DNA of 64,000 nt from Azolla caroliniana (Eukaryota > Polypodiophyta), in contig JBHGNT010000009.1 of the NCBI GenBank assembly GCA_043228905.1, positions 16,244,001 through 16,308,000 on the forward strand, read 5' to 3'. Below the pieces are notes generated by a model. The model searched no databases and was not told the DNA's origin. It saw nothing but the letters and a program-made list of their open reading frames with translations. The position numbers and the translations under genes were made by a program. Positions 10,541-21,024 of the stretch are shown in pieces. Within the stretch, counting starts at the first letter, position 1; each line of letters opens with the position of its first letter.

Positions 10541-13325
10541 ATTTCCCTTGTTGAATAGTTGAATCAAAGCCAACGAAGTAGGATATGATATGAGGTAATA
10601 AAATCTAAGTTTTGAAATTCAGGCCAAGAGACATGAAGAAAAATGTAAAGTTGTGGCAGAAGCCATGTAGGGGCAAACAAGAGCGCCCACATGAATAAAA
10701 AAGCTCATAGCATCCTCATATGATATTGGATTTCCGCGTTCAAATAGTTGAATCAAAGCCAACGATGTAGGCTATGAAGTGACCTAATAAAATCTAACTT
10801 TTGCAATTCAGGAGAAAAGACATGAAGGAAAATGTAAAGTTGTGGTAGAAGTCAAGCAAGGGCAAACAAGAACGCCCACATGAATCAAGAAGCTCATAGC
10901 GTCCTCATATGATATTGGATTTCAGTGTTCAAATAGTTGAATCGAAGCTAATGAAGTAGGCTTTGATATGACCTACTAAAATCTACCTTTTGAAATTCAG
11001 GCCAAAAGACATAAAGGAAAAAGTAAAGTTGTGGTAGAAGTCATGCATGAGCAAACAAGAGCGCCCAGATGAATAAAAAAACTCATAGCGTCCTCATATG
11101 ACATCCAATTTCCGAGTTCAAAAAGTTGAATCAAAGCCAACAATGTAGGCTACCAAATCACCTAATAAAATTTACGTTTTGAAATTCAGGAGAAAAGACC
11201 TGAAGGAAAAAGTAAAGTTGTGGTAGAAGTCAAGCAAGGGCAAACAAGAATGCCCACATGAATCAAGAAGCTCATAGCATCCTCATATGATATCGGATTT
11301 CCAAGTTCAAATAATTGAATCGAAACCAATGAATTAGTTGTGATATGAGCTAATAAAATCTAAGTTTTGAAATTAAGCCCAAGAGACATGAAGGAAAATG
11401 TAAAGTTGTGGTAGAAGTCATGCACGGGCAAACAAGAGCACCCACCCACATGAATCAAAAAACTCATAGCGTCCTCATATGATATCAGATTTCTGAGTTC
11501 AAATAGTTGAACCGAAGCCAACGAAGTAGTCTATGATATGATCTAATAAAATCGAAAATTTGAAATTCAGGCCAAGAGACATGAAGGAAAAAGTAAAGTA
11601 GTGGTAGAAGGCATGCACGGGCAAACAAGAGCGCCCACATGAATGAAAAAGCTCATAGCGTCCTCATATGATATCCGATTTTTGCGTTCAAATAGTTGAA
11701 TTAAAGCCAACGACGTAGGATATGAAATGACCTAATAAAATCTACATTTTAAAATTCAGGCCAAGATACATGAAGGAAAATGTAAAGTTGTCATAGAAGT
11801 CATGCACGGACAAATAAGAACGTCCACATGAATCAAAAAGCTCATATTGTCATCATATGATATCGGATTTCAGAGTTCAAATAGTTGAATGAAAGGCAAT
11901 GAAGTAGGCTATGATATGAGAGAATAAATTCTAACTTTTAAAATTCATGCCAAGAGAAATGAAGGAAAAAGTAAAGTTGTGGTAAAAGTTAGGAAGGGGC
12001 AAACAAGAACGCCCACATGAATCAAAAAGCTCGTAGCGTCCTCATATGATATTGGATTTCAGTGTTCAAATAGTTGAATCGAAGCAAACGAAGTAGGTTA
12101 TGGTATGACATAATAAAATATAATTTTTGAAATATAGGCCAAGAGACATGGAGGAAAAAGTAAAGTTGTGGTAGAAGTCATGGAGGGGCAAACAAGAGCG
12201 CCCAAATGAATGAAAAAGCTCATAGCATCCTCATATGATATCGGCTTTTAGAGTTCAAATAGTTGAATTGAAGATCCCGAAGTAGGCTATGATATGAGGT
12301 AATAAAATCTAAGTTTTGAAATTCAGGCCAAGAGACATGAAGGAAAATGTGAAGTTGTGGCAGAAGTCATGTAGGGGCAAACAAGAGCACTCACATGAAT
12401 AAAAAAGCTCATAACATCCTCACATGATATCGGATTTTAGAGTTCAAATAGTTGAATCAAAGCCAACAAAGTAGGCTATGATATGAGCTAATAAAATCTA
12501 AATTTTGAAATTCAGGATAAGAGATATGAAGGAAAATGTAAAGTTGTGGTAGAAGTCATGCACAACTTTATTTTTTCCTTGCTTGACTTCTACCACAACT
12601 TTATTTTTTCCTTTATGTCTGTTCTCTTGAATTTCAAAATTTTGATTTTATTAGGTCATTTCATAGCCTACGTCGTTGGCTTTGATTCAACTATTTGAAC
12701 GCAGAAATCCGATATCATATGAGGATGCTATGAGCTTTTTGATTCATGTGGGCGCTCTTGTCTGCCCATGCATGCCTTCTACCACAACTTTACTTTTTCC
12801 TTCATGTCTCTTGTCCTGAATTTCAAAATTTCTAATTTATTAGATCATATCATAGCCTACTTGATTGGCTTCAATTCAACTATTTGAACTCAGAAATCTG
12901 ATATCATATGAGGACGCTATGAGCTATTTGATTCATGTGGGTGGTCTTGTTTGCCCTTGCATGACTTCTACCACAACTTTACATTTTCCTTCATGTCTCT
13001 TGGCCTGAATTTCAAAAGTTAGATTTTAGTAGGTCATATCATATGAGGACACTATGAGCTTTTTGATTCATGTGGGCGTTCTTGTTTGCCCTTGCCTGAC
13101 TTCTACCACAACTTTATTTTTTCCTTTATGTCTCTTCTCTTGAATTTCAAAAGTTTGATTTTATTAGGTCATTTCATAGCCTACATTGTTGGCTTTGATT
13201 CAACTATTTGAACGCGAAAATCCGATATCATATGAGGACGCTATGAGCTTTTTGATTCATGTGGGCGCTCTTGTTTGCCCCTGCATGACTTCTGCCACAA
13301 CTTTACATTTTCCTTCATGTATGCC
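10541..13325. repeat. 189-bp tandem array with an inverted right arm, inside copia F
   Basis: The anchor AAATAGTTGAATCRAAGCC recurs at about 10549, 10741, 10931, 11120, 11306, 11501, 11690, 11880, 12068, 12257 and 12447, so eleven direct units with a period near 189 bp. From about 12565 the same unit continues in inverted orientation (anchors near 12680, 12870 and 13190, with one shortened unit) until 13325. The whole can fold back on itself. It interrupts the copia F integrase region: CILVG codons stand at both junctions. Open frames inside it are by-products of the repeat. Confidence 0.9.
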
Positions 13326-15460
13326 TTCTTCTCGGACGAGTATCCTACAAGGATACATTTCTCTGACTTCGCGTCGGGCTTCTGTCGGTTTTCGTTCGGG
13401 ATGCGTACATTTGTAATGCTTCCGAACATCTTGAGGTGTGACAGGATTGGCTTCCGTCCGACAAGGAGCTCATATGGAGTTAGTTCATGTACTCCAATAG
13501 TGGTGCATCGATTCATTAGATAGACGGCCGTGGATGCCACTTCGACCCAATAGAAGTTCGGCAGGTGCTTCTCATGCATCATGGCGCATGCTACGGTATA
13601 TGCCCATTCTTCCTTTCGGCTACTCCATTTTGTTGGGGTGTGTGTTTCGACACGATAATTCTCTCTGGATGCCTTCACCTTGGAGGTAGGAGATGAATTT
13701 GTCGAAGAAGTACTCATTGCCTCCATCCGATCGTAGTCATCTAATGTGCCAACCGGTTTCTTTTTCGACTTAGCTCTTGAGCTTTTGAAAGTGGGAGAGC
13801 ACTTCGCTCTTCTTCTTCATCGGGAAGATCCACGTGTAGCGGGAGTACTCGTCGATAAAGGTGATGTAATATCGGCATCTGCCGATCGTCGGTGTTTGAG
13901 TCGGTCCCCATACATCCGAATGTATGACGTTGAGGAGGCTTTTGCTCACGTAGCTCTCCTTCGGAAATGGGAGTCGATGTTGTTTGCCGAGTTGGCATGC
14001 TTCGCACACTTGGTCAACTCGTATCGACTCGAAGGTCGGAAGTCCGATGATGACTCCCTTTGATTGCATAGCTCAGAGCCGTTGGAGGTTTATATGGCTG
14101 ATTCGCTTTTGCCACAACTCAATGTTCGTCTCGGTTTTGAGACCTTTGGCATACATGGCCGATTTCATGTCCTTCAAATTGAGAATGAACATTCGACCGT
14201 CTCTCCGTCCCCTAGCTATGAGTCAGCCATTTTTTTCTATGAAGCATCCTTCGTTGTTGAAACGAACTTGTATGCCTTGCTCCATGATTTGGCCGACCGA
14301 GACCAAGTTCTTTGTTATTATGGGCACGTGCAAGTCATTCTTGATGCAATTGTTTTGATCGTCGTTGCCAATGTGCCGAATGGGATGTGTGGTGTTGTCT
14401 CCCGTCTCTATGAAGCCGGGTCGATTGGGTGTGTGCAAATCATTGAACCACTCTTCGTGGAATGTCATGTGATGTGAGGCGTCGGAATTGACAAACCACA
14501 TGTCTTCCGTGTTGGAGGTGCTTGTGGAGTTGGAGGCCATCATAGAGTTCGCTCTATGTCTCATCACGAATAGCACACCATAGTCGTCGTATTCGGAGTT
14601 GGTGACGTAATTTGTGAGTTGTCAACTTGTCGAAGCCGACTCGCTTCTTCTTTTTGGGCACTCCTCACGATGGCCGATTTTGCCACAATAGTTGCAAGTA
14701 ATGGGCCACGTTTGCCGACCTTATTCGGCATGGAAGCTCCCCCTAGTTCTGAAGGTTCCTCGATGGCTTCCATCTTGTTGTCGAAGGTTTAAGTTCCCTT
14801 CATTCAATGGGTCAAATCGACCTCTTCTACTGTCTTGACCTTGTCCTCAACCACCATCCGAATTCGAGAAGAACATTTGTCCTTCCGACGTCTTGGTCTT
14901 GGTTCAGACATGGTTCTCTTCAACCAATAGCATTGATTGAAGGTTGAAGAATGAATGAGGGTTTTCTCTTGCCAAGATTGTCATCCTTAATGAGTCGAAT
15001 CGTTGTGTGAGGCCGCCCAAGCATACTTGAATCATCTCTCATCAACGTTTATGTTGATGGAGCCAAACGAGTCGCAAATGCTCTTGACCTTGTCGGTGTA
15101 GTCCAACACAAGCATATCTTTTTGCCGAATGTTGTTCAACTCTTGACGGAGTTGAAAATTTTGGGTGGTCGTGCTGGCGGCGAACATCTTCTTCAAGTTC
15201 TCCCACGCGTGTTTAGGCGTCTTGGCGTCTCGAATGTGGCTAAGCATGTGGTTGTGGACACATGTTGCCAAGCAATACATGACTCAACTCGCCGCTTGCT
15301 CCCATGTTGAGTAGTCGGTGTTCTTTGGGTCGGGTCGATTTTCTTGTGCGTTGTTGATGTAGCTCTAATACCCTTGGCCGACTAGGTATTGGTTCATCTT
15401 GTACTCACAAGATGAATAATTGCATCGATCTAGCTTTTCACTAGGGAGCGAGCTACCCAT
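13326..15460 (-). pseudogene. Copia F gag-protease-integrase pseudogene
   Basis: Start chosen at the ATG 15458-15460 (MGSSLPSEKLDR), which matches the gag start of copia E. Gag (UBN2-like, with LRQELNNIRQKD near 15120) contains stops at about 15370 and 15295. A zinc-knuckle region follows near 14680. The protease site reads VNSDASHHMT instead of the usual VDSGASNHMT, so the catalytic Asp-Ser-Gly is destroyed. GAG-pre-integrase (CEACQLGKQHRLPFP) and the integrase core (SDVWGP...YYITFIDEYSRYTWIF) lie at 13770-14069. The frame ends at SEKCILVGYSSEKKAY, where the satellite array begins. Confidence 0.85.
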
Positions 15461-15579
15461 TTGTGTGTTCATGTTGTTGTAATGTCTTCCCTTTTGTCTT
15501 TTCTTCCTTTGGTCACGTATACGGAGTCTCGAACACAATCACAGAGTCGGGTGGGCTTAGTGGTTTTACAAAACCACAC

Positions 15580-15591
15580 GCTCTTATACCA
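15580..15591 (-). promoter_or_regulatory. Copia F primer-binding site
   Basis: The minus strand reads TGGTATAAGAGC directly after the LTR end, one mismatch from TGGTATCAGAGC, the complement of the plant initiator tRNA-Met 3' end that primes minus-strand DNA synthesis in most plant copia elements. Confidence 0.8.
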
Positions 15592-16010
15592 TGTTAAGAA
15601 TTAGGTAATTAAACAAGGGTTAATTAGTACCTAATTATGTGATTAAGTTAAGCAGAAGATTAAGTGATATGTGTGTGAGAGGAAGAGAGAGAGGAAGTTA
15701 ACACTTATGAACAAACGAGACAAGATGGGGGATGATTAACTATATTAAAAAGCATCATCAAATACCCACAACGAGGTATATATACATCTCATGTGCAAAG
15801 GTGCACATGTGTGAGTAGAATATAGCTACAAAGGTGTAAGTTCTATATTAAATGAACATGGGAGTGGAGGATCTACAATGTATCCCACTCAAGTACAAAA
15901 TCCTATTTAAGGTTTTAAGGTCAACACACTAGCTAGATTCTATCTAAGTAACTACTAAGTTATGTATGTTGACTAAATGACTAAACTACGTTGAGCTTGA
16001 TATCTCAATA
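15592..16010 (-). mobile_element. Copia F 5' LTR
   Basis: The minus-strand end TTCTTAACA abuts the primer-binding site. The other end reads TATTGAGATATCAAGCTCAACG, matching the LTR start TGTTGAGAATCAAGCTCAAC of copia E with the terminal TG mutated to TA. Length about 419 bp. It breaks the Penelope-like reverse transcriptase right after its codon at 16011. Confidence 0.75.
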
Positions 16011-16283
16011 GGTATATATGAGATTAGTTTTTGATGGGGAAAAGTGGGGGGTGATTATACTACGTAAGGCTTGGAGTCCTAACTTAGGGGGGATACTGGG
16101 ATAGAGAGATTCAACGTCAAACGTGAATAAGAAAATATTAGTTGATTGGATTAGTGTGTGGGAGTCTTTTAGATATTTTGGTCGGAGAAGGAGGATTGGT
16201 AGAAGGTGGTAGTGTAACCACTTCAATGTTTGTTCAAATAATGAGTTGTTATATGAACAAATTCGTAATATTTGAGAATACAA
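16011..16283 (-). pseudogene. Penelope-like element reverse transcriptase, N-terminal part
   Basis: Encodes KWLHYHLLPILL followed by the first catalytic block FTFDVESLYPSIP and GLQALRSIITPHF, the D-containing motif of Penelope-like reverse transcriptases (LDVxSLYxxIP). The frame ends abruptly at the copia F LTR. The next expected segment (VLEYHGLTF...) is on the same strand near 9930, so this piece and 9135-10001 are two halves of one reverse transcriptase. No upstream domain is recognised beyond 16283, where AT-rich DNA begins. Confidence 0.8.
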
Positions 16284-17342
16284 AATGACCCCAAGAATAT
16301 TAGAGAACCATTAGTGTATTTATTTATTATTTATTATTTAAAAAACAAATATTTTTACATCTATTATAAAAATATTATTACTCCCCTTTTTAATGTCAGT
16401 CTTAAAAATATCAAATTTTGTGGGAGAGTAAAAAATTGGGGATAAATGAACCTTTTATTTATTATTTATTAAAAATAAATTATAAAACAAATACTTTTAA
16501 GTTTTACATCTATTATAAAAATATTATTAGTGTGAGGTTTCATTTTTAATGTCAAATAAAAATATCAAATTTGTGGGAGAGTAAAAAGTGGGGAATCAAT
16601 GAACCTTTTATTTTATTTTATTTTAAAAATAAAACAAATACTCTTAAGTTTTACATCTATTATAAAAATATTATTAGTCCAAGTCTTCTTTTTAATGTGA
16701 AGTAAAAATATCCCCTTTTTATTGTCAATGTCCTATTTATTATAACTAATATGATATATTTAAGAAACTAAAAAGTAGAGACTTTATGAACTTATTTTTG
16801 TTTTTAACGAATAATTTCATGCATTCATATGCGTATTCTTATACATTCATTTGGTAACCCCCGTGAATGCAAATATATCAATCTATGTATATATACATAG
16901 AATGAACCATACGTGCATTCACGTTCGAGAATGATTCAATCAAACGTGTATTGTAAATGATCTTAAAGTTGGAAAAAAAAAAGATGACTATGGTCTATAT
17001 TATATATTGATTAAATCAAATGCCAACACAATTGAATGTTCCAAACTTAGGAATTACTTAACTACTAAACATTAGAAAGCACAAACATAAAAATCAAATA
17101 GTTCAAAGACATAATTGTATTGATGATGAGCTCATCTTGCAATTATCAATGTTCTCATCTCGCAACTAGTGAAGTTATCAATTTCTTCACTTTAGTACTT
17201 TACAAAAAAGAGAGTATGAACTATAGAGAATGAATCAAAATATGTCATTATAAATTATAATCAAACGTTCAAAAACTCATAAAATGTATATTCGAGAATA
17301 TAAAGAAAACATGACACTAATATGATTTACTATGACATGCAC

Positions 17343-17368
17343 TAATGAGAGAGAGAGAGAGAGAGAGG
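17343..17368. repeat. (GA)n microsatellite
   Basis: About 13 GA units in the foldback spacer. Confidence 0.9.
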
Positions 17369-17562
17369 TGAGAAATTTGGGATTCAAACCCAAGACAAAG
17401 GCAATAGTAGCATAACAACTTACCAATAAGGTGAGCTAATTTCTAATAACAAGAAAAGAATAAGAAGAAAAAAAAGGAATACGCATTTTTCCGTTTTCAA
17501 ACGTGTTTGTTTCCAAACGTTTGTATGCTTGCATGGACATGTTTATTACGTTCTATGTATAC

Positions 17563-17568
17563 ATATAC

Positions 17569-17635
<67 letters not shown>

Positions 17636-17641
17636 CATACA

Positions 17642-17677
<36 letters not shown>

Positions 17678-17692
17678 TATACATATATATAT
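17563..17692. repeat. (ATACAT)n / (CATA)n / (TA)n compound microsatellite
   Basis: A hexamer tract (about 17563-17632) passes into a tetramer tract (about 17633-17668) and then TA repeats. Long open frames reading only Tyr, Ile, His, Thr and Met in all phases are artefacts of this repeat. Confidence 0.95.
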
Positions 17693-18045
17693 GCATGCTT
17701 GTGATTTCTCGAATCTATGAGAATGCTACATACATAGATTGACATATTCGCATTCGTGTGGGCTCCTAAATGAATGCATGAAAAGCATTTGTTAAAAAAT
17801 AAAGGAGTTCATAAACTCCCTCATTTTTAGTTTCTTGGATATAAAAAAGGGGACTCCACAATAAAAAGGGGACAATAAAAAAGGGACTTGACATTAAGAA
17901 ATTTTTATAATAAATGTAAAAGTATTAGTTTTATTTTTTGTAAATAAAAAAATAAAAATAAAGGTTCACTAATTCCCCACATTTTATTCTCCCAAATTTT
18001 ATGGATATTTTTATCCAACATTAAAAATGGGACTTCACACTAAAC

Positions 18046-19079
18046 TATTCCTATTGTGGGATCGCATGGTAAAACCACAGGCCAAAACCCCTCACCTAAC
18101 CCAAGTAGCTATAACCAGGGTTAGGGGAGTTCGACCATGGTTTAGTTAGTTACACCATAATTAGTAAAAGGTTAGTTAGAGGTAAGTAACTAGAAGTGTG
18201 CCAAGATAAGTGAATGTATCTTGGAATGTACTACCAAACTATAGAAAAGGATTTAGATGGAATGTTATATGGTCCTGGTCATGTTTGAACTTGAGACCTC
18301 GAGAACAACTGCATTAAACATTTGAGCTAACCAAATTGGTTACTCGTGTTGAATGTTGAATGTTTTATGCGTATAAGAGATATACGAGGCATTTGCCCAT
18401 ATATGTTTTTTTAAAAAGAAACATATATGTCAAGAGTCCTTATTTCCCTCTCATTTACCACAAACTATGTTTGTACGTTACCCAACCTCAAGTCTCATAA
18501 TTATGATGGCATACGCCAAAGTGCAACCTAATGGTCAAGCCAAATGAGCCCGCCCTCTTTTCGTAGTAGGCCCACGTGGCCCATCACATGGTTACGTCAT
18601 TACAAATGCCTTTTGTAAGAATGGTCTCATGGTGGCATCGTATCCCTATAATGTGGGAGGGATGTTGGATATGTGTGTCATAGGAGCGACCTCACATGAT
18701 GTGGGTCAAGCCCTACATTCTCAACATCATTGTGGCTATGATAATTTCATTATGTAACGAAAATGAAGTGACCAACGAGGATGTCAACAAAAAAATTGTT
18801 GAAAAAAAGATGGTAACTACGCCATTCTCACAAAAATGTGAGGACGACCACCAAGATCCTTTCCCCTAATATACACATACAATATAGCAATCATGTAATA
18901 ACTAATATACACATATGTATATTTATCACATATATATGATCAAATACGTATACACATGACCATATATGCATATATTTAAAAAAAATTAGTAATATCAAAT
19001 AGCCAACAATGATGTAATCGAGATAGGTAATCGAGGCATATGGGAGGCATATAGCCTCTACGCACATGAAACATCAAAA
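18046..19079. other. Intergenic, nothing recognised
   Basis: No frame or motif supports a gene on either strand. Short patches of TA-rich repeat occur near 18890-18970. Confidence 0.4.
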
Positions 19080-19173
19080 AAGAAGGGTTAATCGTAATAC
19101 ACAATTGAGGTATTGACCTCTTACGCATACGACACCAAACACATATCATTTACTTAGAAATCGAGGTATTAAC

Positions 19174-19928
19174 TGTTGGGAGACAGGTTCCTCCGGTTGG
19201 GAAGGGAGAAGAACGGTGCTGATGAACAAACTCGGCTGAGGCCGAAACCGTATGAGGAGGACCCGGCTACGGAGAGCCGGATGGTGCAGACCCGGTATGA
19301 ACCGGATGAGGAGTACCCGGCTACGGAGAGCCGGATGGTGCAGACCCGATATGAACCGGATAAGGAGTACCCGGCTACGGAGAGCCGGATGGTGCAGACC
19401 CGGTATGAACCGGATGAGGAGTACCCGGCTACGGAGAGCCGGATGGTACAGACCCGGCGAGAACCGGATGAAGAGACATATTAGTAAATATGTTTCTTAG
19501 AGTCCATTGAGGCTACATTTGTAAATAGCCGAAAAGTCATATTAGTATAAATATGACTTAGGGCAAACTTTTAGTTCTGTTGTAGTTGTCATTCTTGTTG
19601 GTGCAAGAATAGAGTGTGTGCGTAACTGTACAAAGAGAGAGAGAGAGAGAGAAAGAGGTCGTTGCCTTTGTTGTAACTGCCGCTTGTGGCGAAGATCTGT
19701 GAGCACGAGGTCGGTGCCTCAGTGAACTCATTGTTGTACATTCCATCATAGTGATAGTTTGCAGCCTGTGGGCTGCCGTGGTTTTTCCCCTAGTTTGGGG
19801 TTTTCCACGTAAACCTCATGTGTACCTCGTCTCTTCTTTGTGTCGCGTTTTATTTCCCGTTTTCTGTGTATCATTCTAAGCTCGGTTGTGGCCGAGCGTT
19901 GCGCATAAGGAGCGTTCAGTTCCCGTCA
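19174..19928 (+). mobile_element. Solo LTR with 5-bp target duplication (family S)
   Basis: Begins TGTTGGGAGACAGG and ends CCCGTCA, flanked on both sides by TTAAC (19169-19173 and 19929-19933). No internal retrotransposon sequence adjoins either end, so this is a solo LTR left by LTR-LTR recombination. It is the same family as 51280-51823: shared blocks include ATTGAGGCTA, AAATATGACTTAGGGCAA-type, GAGGTCGTTGCCT, GTGGGCTSCCGTGG and CTCGGTTGTGGCCGAG. Orientation follows these shared blocks and the GA-rich leader. The parent element class is not visible here. Confidence 0.88.
19255..19470 (+). repeat. Four 54-bp tandem units inside the solo LTR
   Basis: The 54-bp unit GAGTACCCGGCTACGGAGAG... 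(GC-rich, with CCGGATGGTGCAGACCCGG) repeats four times with a few substitutions. Being a multiple of three, it reads as an 18-residue repeat (PATESRMVQTRYEPDEEY type), but there is no support for translation. The related solo LTR at 51280 has only short GAGAACCGGAAGAG repeats at this place. Confidence 0.95.
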
Positions 19929-20308
19929 TTAACCTCATACACATACGTAACATATGTATGTGAACGTAATACGCAATTGAGGTATTAACCTCGTACACAT
20001 ACGTCACGAAACACATATTAAATATATGTCAAATGAGGTATTGATCTCATACACATATGAATACGTTTTATACAACCAATCCGTTACCACTACAACATCA
20101 TTGAATCAATAAAGGAAAGCATATTGACTATACATAATTAGATTGGGAGAAGAAAGAATAGAAAAGAAAAACAAGAAAGAGTTACCAAAATTCCTTTGTT
20201 GATTGCTATCTGGATCAAGGTCGACCGCACGTCGATTGATCACCATCCATCAAGAATACAACAAAAACCAACAAAAGAAACATTAGAAACATGAGCTCCG
20301 ATACCAAC

Positions 20309-20759
20309 TGTTAGAGTGATGATCTAATGTAAGCGTATGATAAGGATATAATATATATGAAATAAGAACGGAGAGAGAGAAAGAAGGGTGCTTATCCACC
20401 CAACCACGCCCGGGCGAAGGGATTGAGACGGACTTGAGCCTCGATTGGCGTCCCATACCACCACGGTGGCGTTGAGTCGTACCTGGTGTTGGTGCGCTCG
20501 CTACAAGAGTTGACCCAACACGAAACAGAGTCTCGACATAGTCAAGAGATGATCAAATGAGGGTAGCTAGGCCTCATATTTATAGTGAGACCCAAGGCGC
20601 CCAGGCAAGTTCACACTTGGCATAATGGGTTGTCTCAATCCCGGTGATTAAAAATAATCCTCCCCTTCTCTATACTCTCATGTAACCCTCACACTTATCC
20701 ACGTGTATATACTACGGTAAATTCTCACCACGGGATACTATATGGTCATGCCCATAACA
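20309..20759 (-). mobile_element. Copia D 5' LTR plus short leader
   Basis: On the minus strand it runs TGTTATGGGCATGACC ... CACTCTAACA, 451 bp, followed at once by a primer-binding-like TTGGTATCGGAGCT (20295-20307 region). That makes it a 5' LTR with some leader below 20309 rather than a solo LTR. Its internal region is gone within 300 bp. It truncates copia B in the middle of the integrase. Confidence 0.7.
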
Positions 20760-21019
20760 AGAATTCCTTGAAGACGGATAACACCTAGTCCTTCATCTTT
20801 AGTGGTGAGACCCATAACTTCCGGTTGTGGTCGTCTATGAACGTCACGAAGTACTGCGACCCAGCATTTGACTTCTTGTCCACTTGGCATACATCGCTAT
20901 GCACAAGTTCCAGTTGTGCATTCCGTCTCATCGGTGGTCTTGTCCGAAAGGAGGTTCGTTTTTGCTTGCTGGACAAATAGTCGGTGCACTTCTCAAGCTG
21001 CATGTTGTTGTGAAAATCT
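20760..21019 (-). pseudogene. Copia B integrase fragment
   Basis: Encodes the end of the GAG-pre-integrase zinc site (LEKCTDYLSSKQKRTSF) and the start of the integrase core (LVHSDVCQVD ... YFVTFIDDHNRKLWVSPLK). A stop follows, then VLSVFKEF before the copia D LTR cuts the frame at 20760. The remaining catalytic Asp and Glu are absent. Confidence 0.85.
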
Positions 21020-21024
21020 ATCAC

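Larger units (their letters stand above)
10010..16010 (-). mobile_element. Copia F: internally deleted Ty1/copia element inside the Penelope-like element
   Basis: Minus-strand copia with 5' LTR (15592-16010), primer-binding site, gag, protease and integrase, then a 2.8-kb satellite array, then the integrase-RT linker (10080-10540). Most of the RT and RNase H is missing: the linker runs almost directly into a polypurine-like CTTGAGGGGGAGG (plus-strand 10018-10029 as its complement). No 3' LTR follows; Penelope-like sequence resumes instead. An internal deletion plus loss of the 3' LTR is the simplest reading. Confidence 0.75.
16320..18045. repeat. Foldback-like inverted repeat with subterminal tandem units
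   Basis: The left arm has three tandem units of about 145-150 bp (16358-16720), each with ATCTATTATAAAAATATTATTA, GTGGGAGAGTAAAAA and GAACCTTTTATTT. A single-copy segment follows, with AAGAAACTAAAAA, CATGCATTCAT and CAATCTATGTAT. The right arm (17700-18045) carries the same elements in reverse order and orientation with about one tandem unit. The spacer (16915-17690) holds unique AT-rich DNA and microsatellites. Exact ends and target duplication could not be fixed. No coding capacity, so non-autonomous if mobile. Confidence 0.65.
19080..20070 (+). repeat. GAGGTATTAACCTC minisatellite, interrupted by the solo LTR
   Basis: Four imperfect units with a core like GAGGTATTAACCTCRTACACATACG occur at about 19105, 19162/19929, 19980 and 20036. 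The core is partly palindromic (GAGGT...ACCTC). The solo LTR landed exactly in the TTAAC of one unit. Confidence 0.65.

Noticed and set aside
10541-13325. Regular repeats suggesting a CRISPR array
   Set aside because: Units are 189 bp and wholly repetitive with no unique spacers, some inverted, in a eukaryotic retrotransposon context.
17497-17745. Overlapping long open frames on both strands rich in Tyr, Ile, His, Thr, Met
   Set aside because: They are read-throughs of a hexamer and tetramer microsatellite that has no stop codon in several phases.
19176-19484. Open frame encoding 18-residue repeats (PATESRMVQTRYEPDEEY)
   Set aside because: It lies inside a solo LTR and results from a 54-bp tandem repeat, a multiple of three; no start context, domain or homologue seen.
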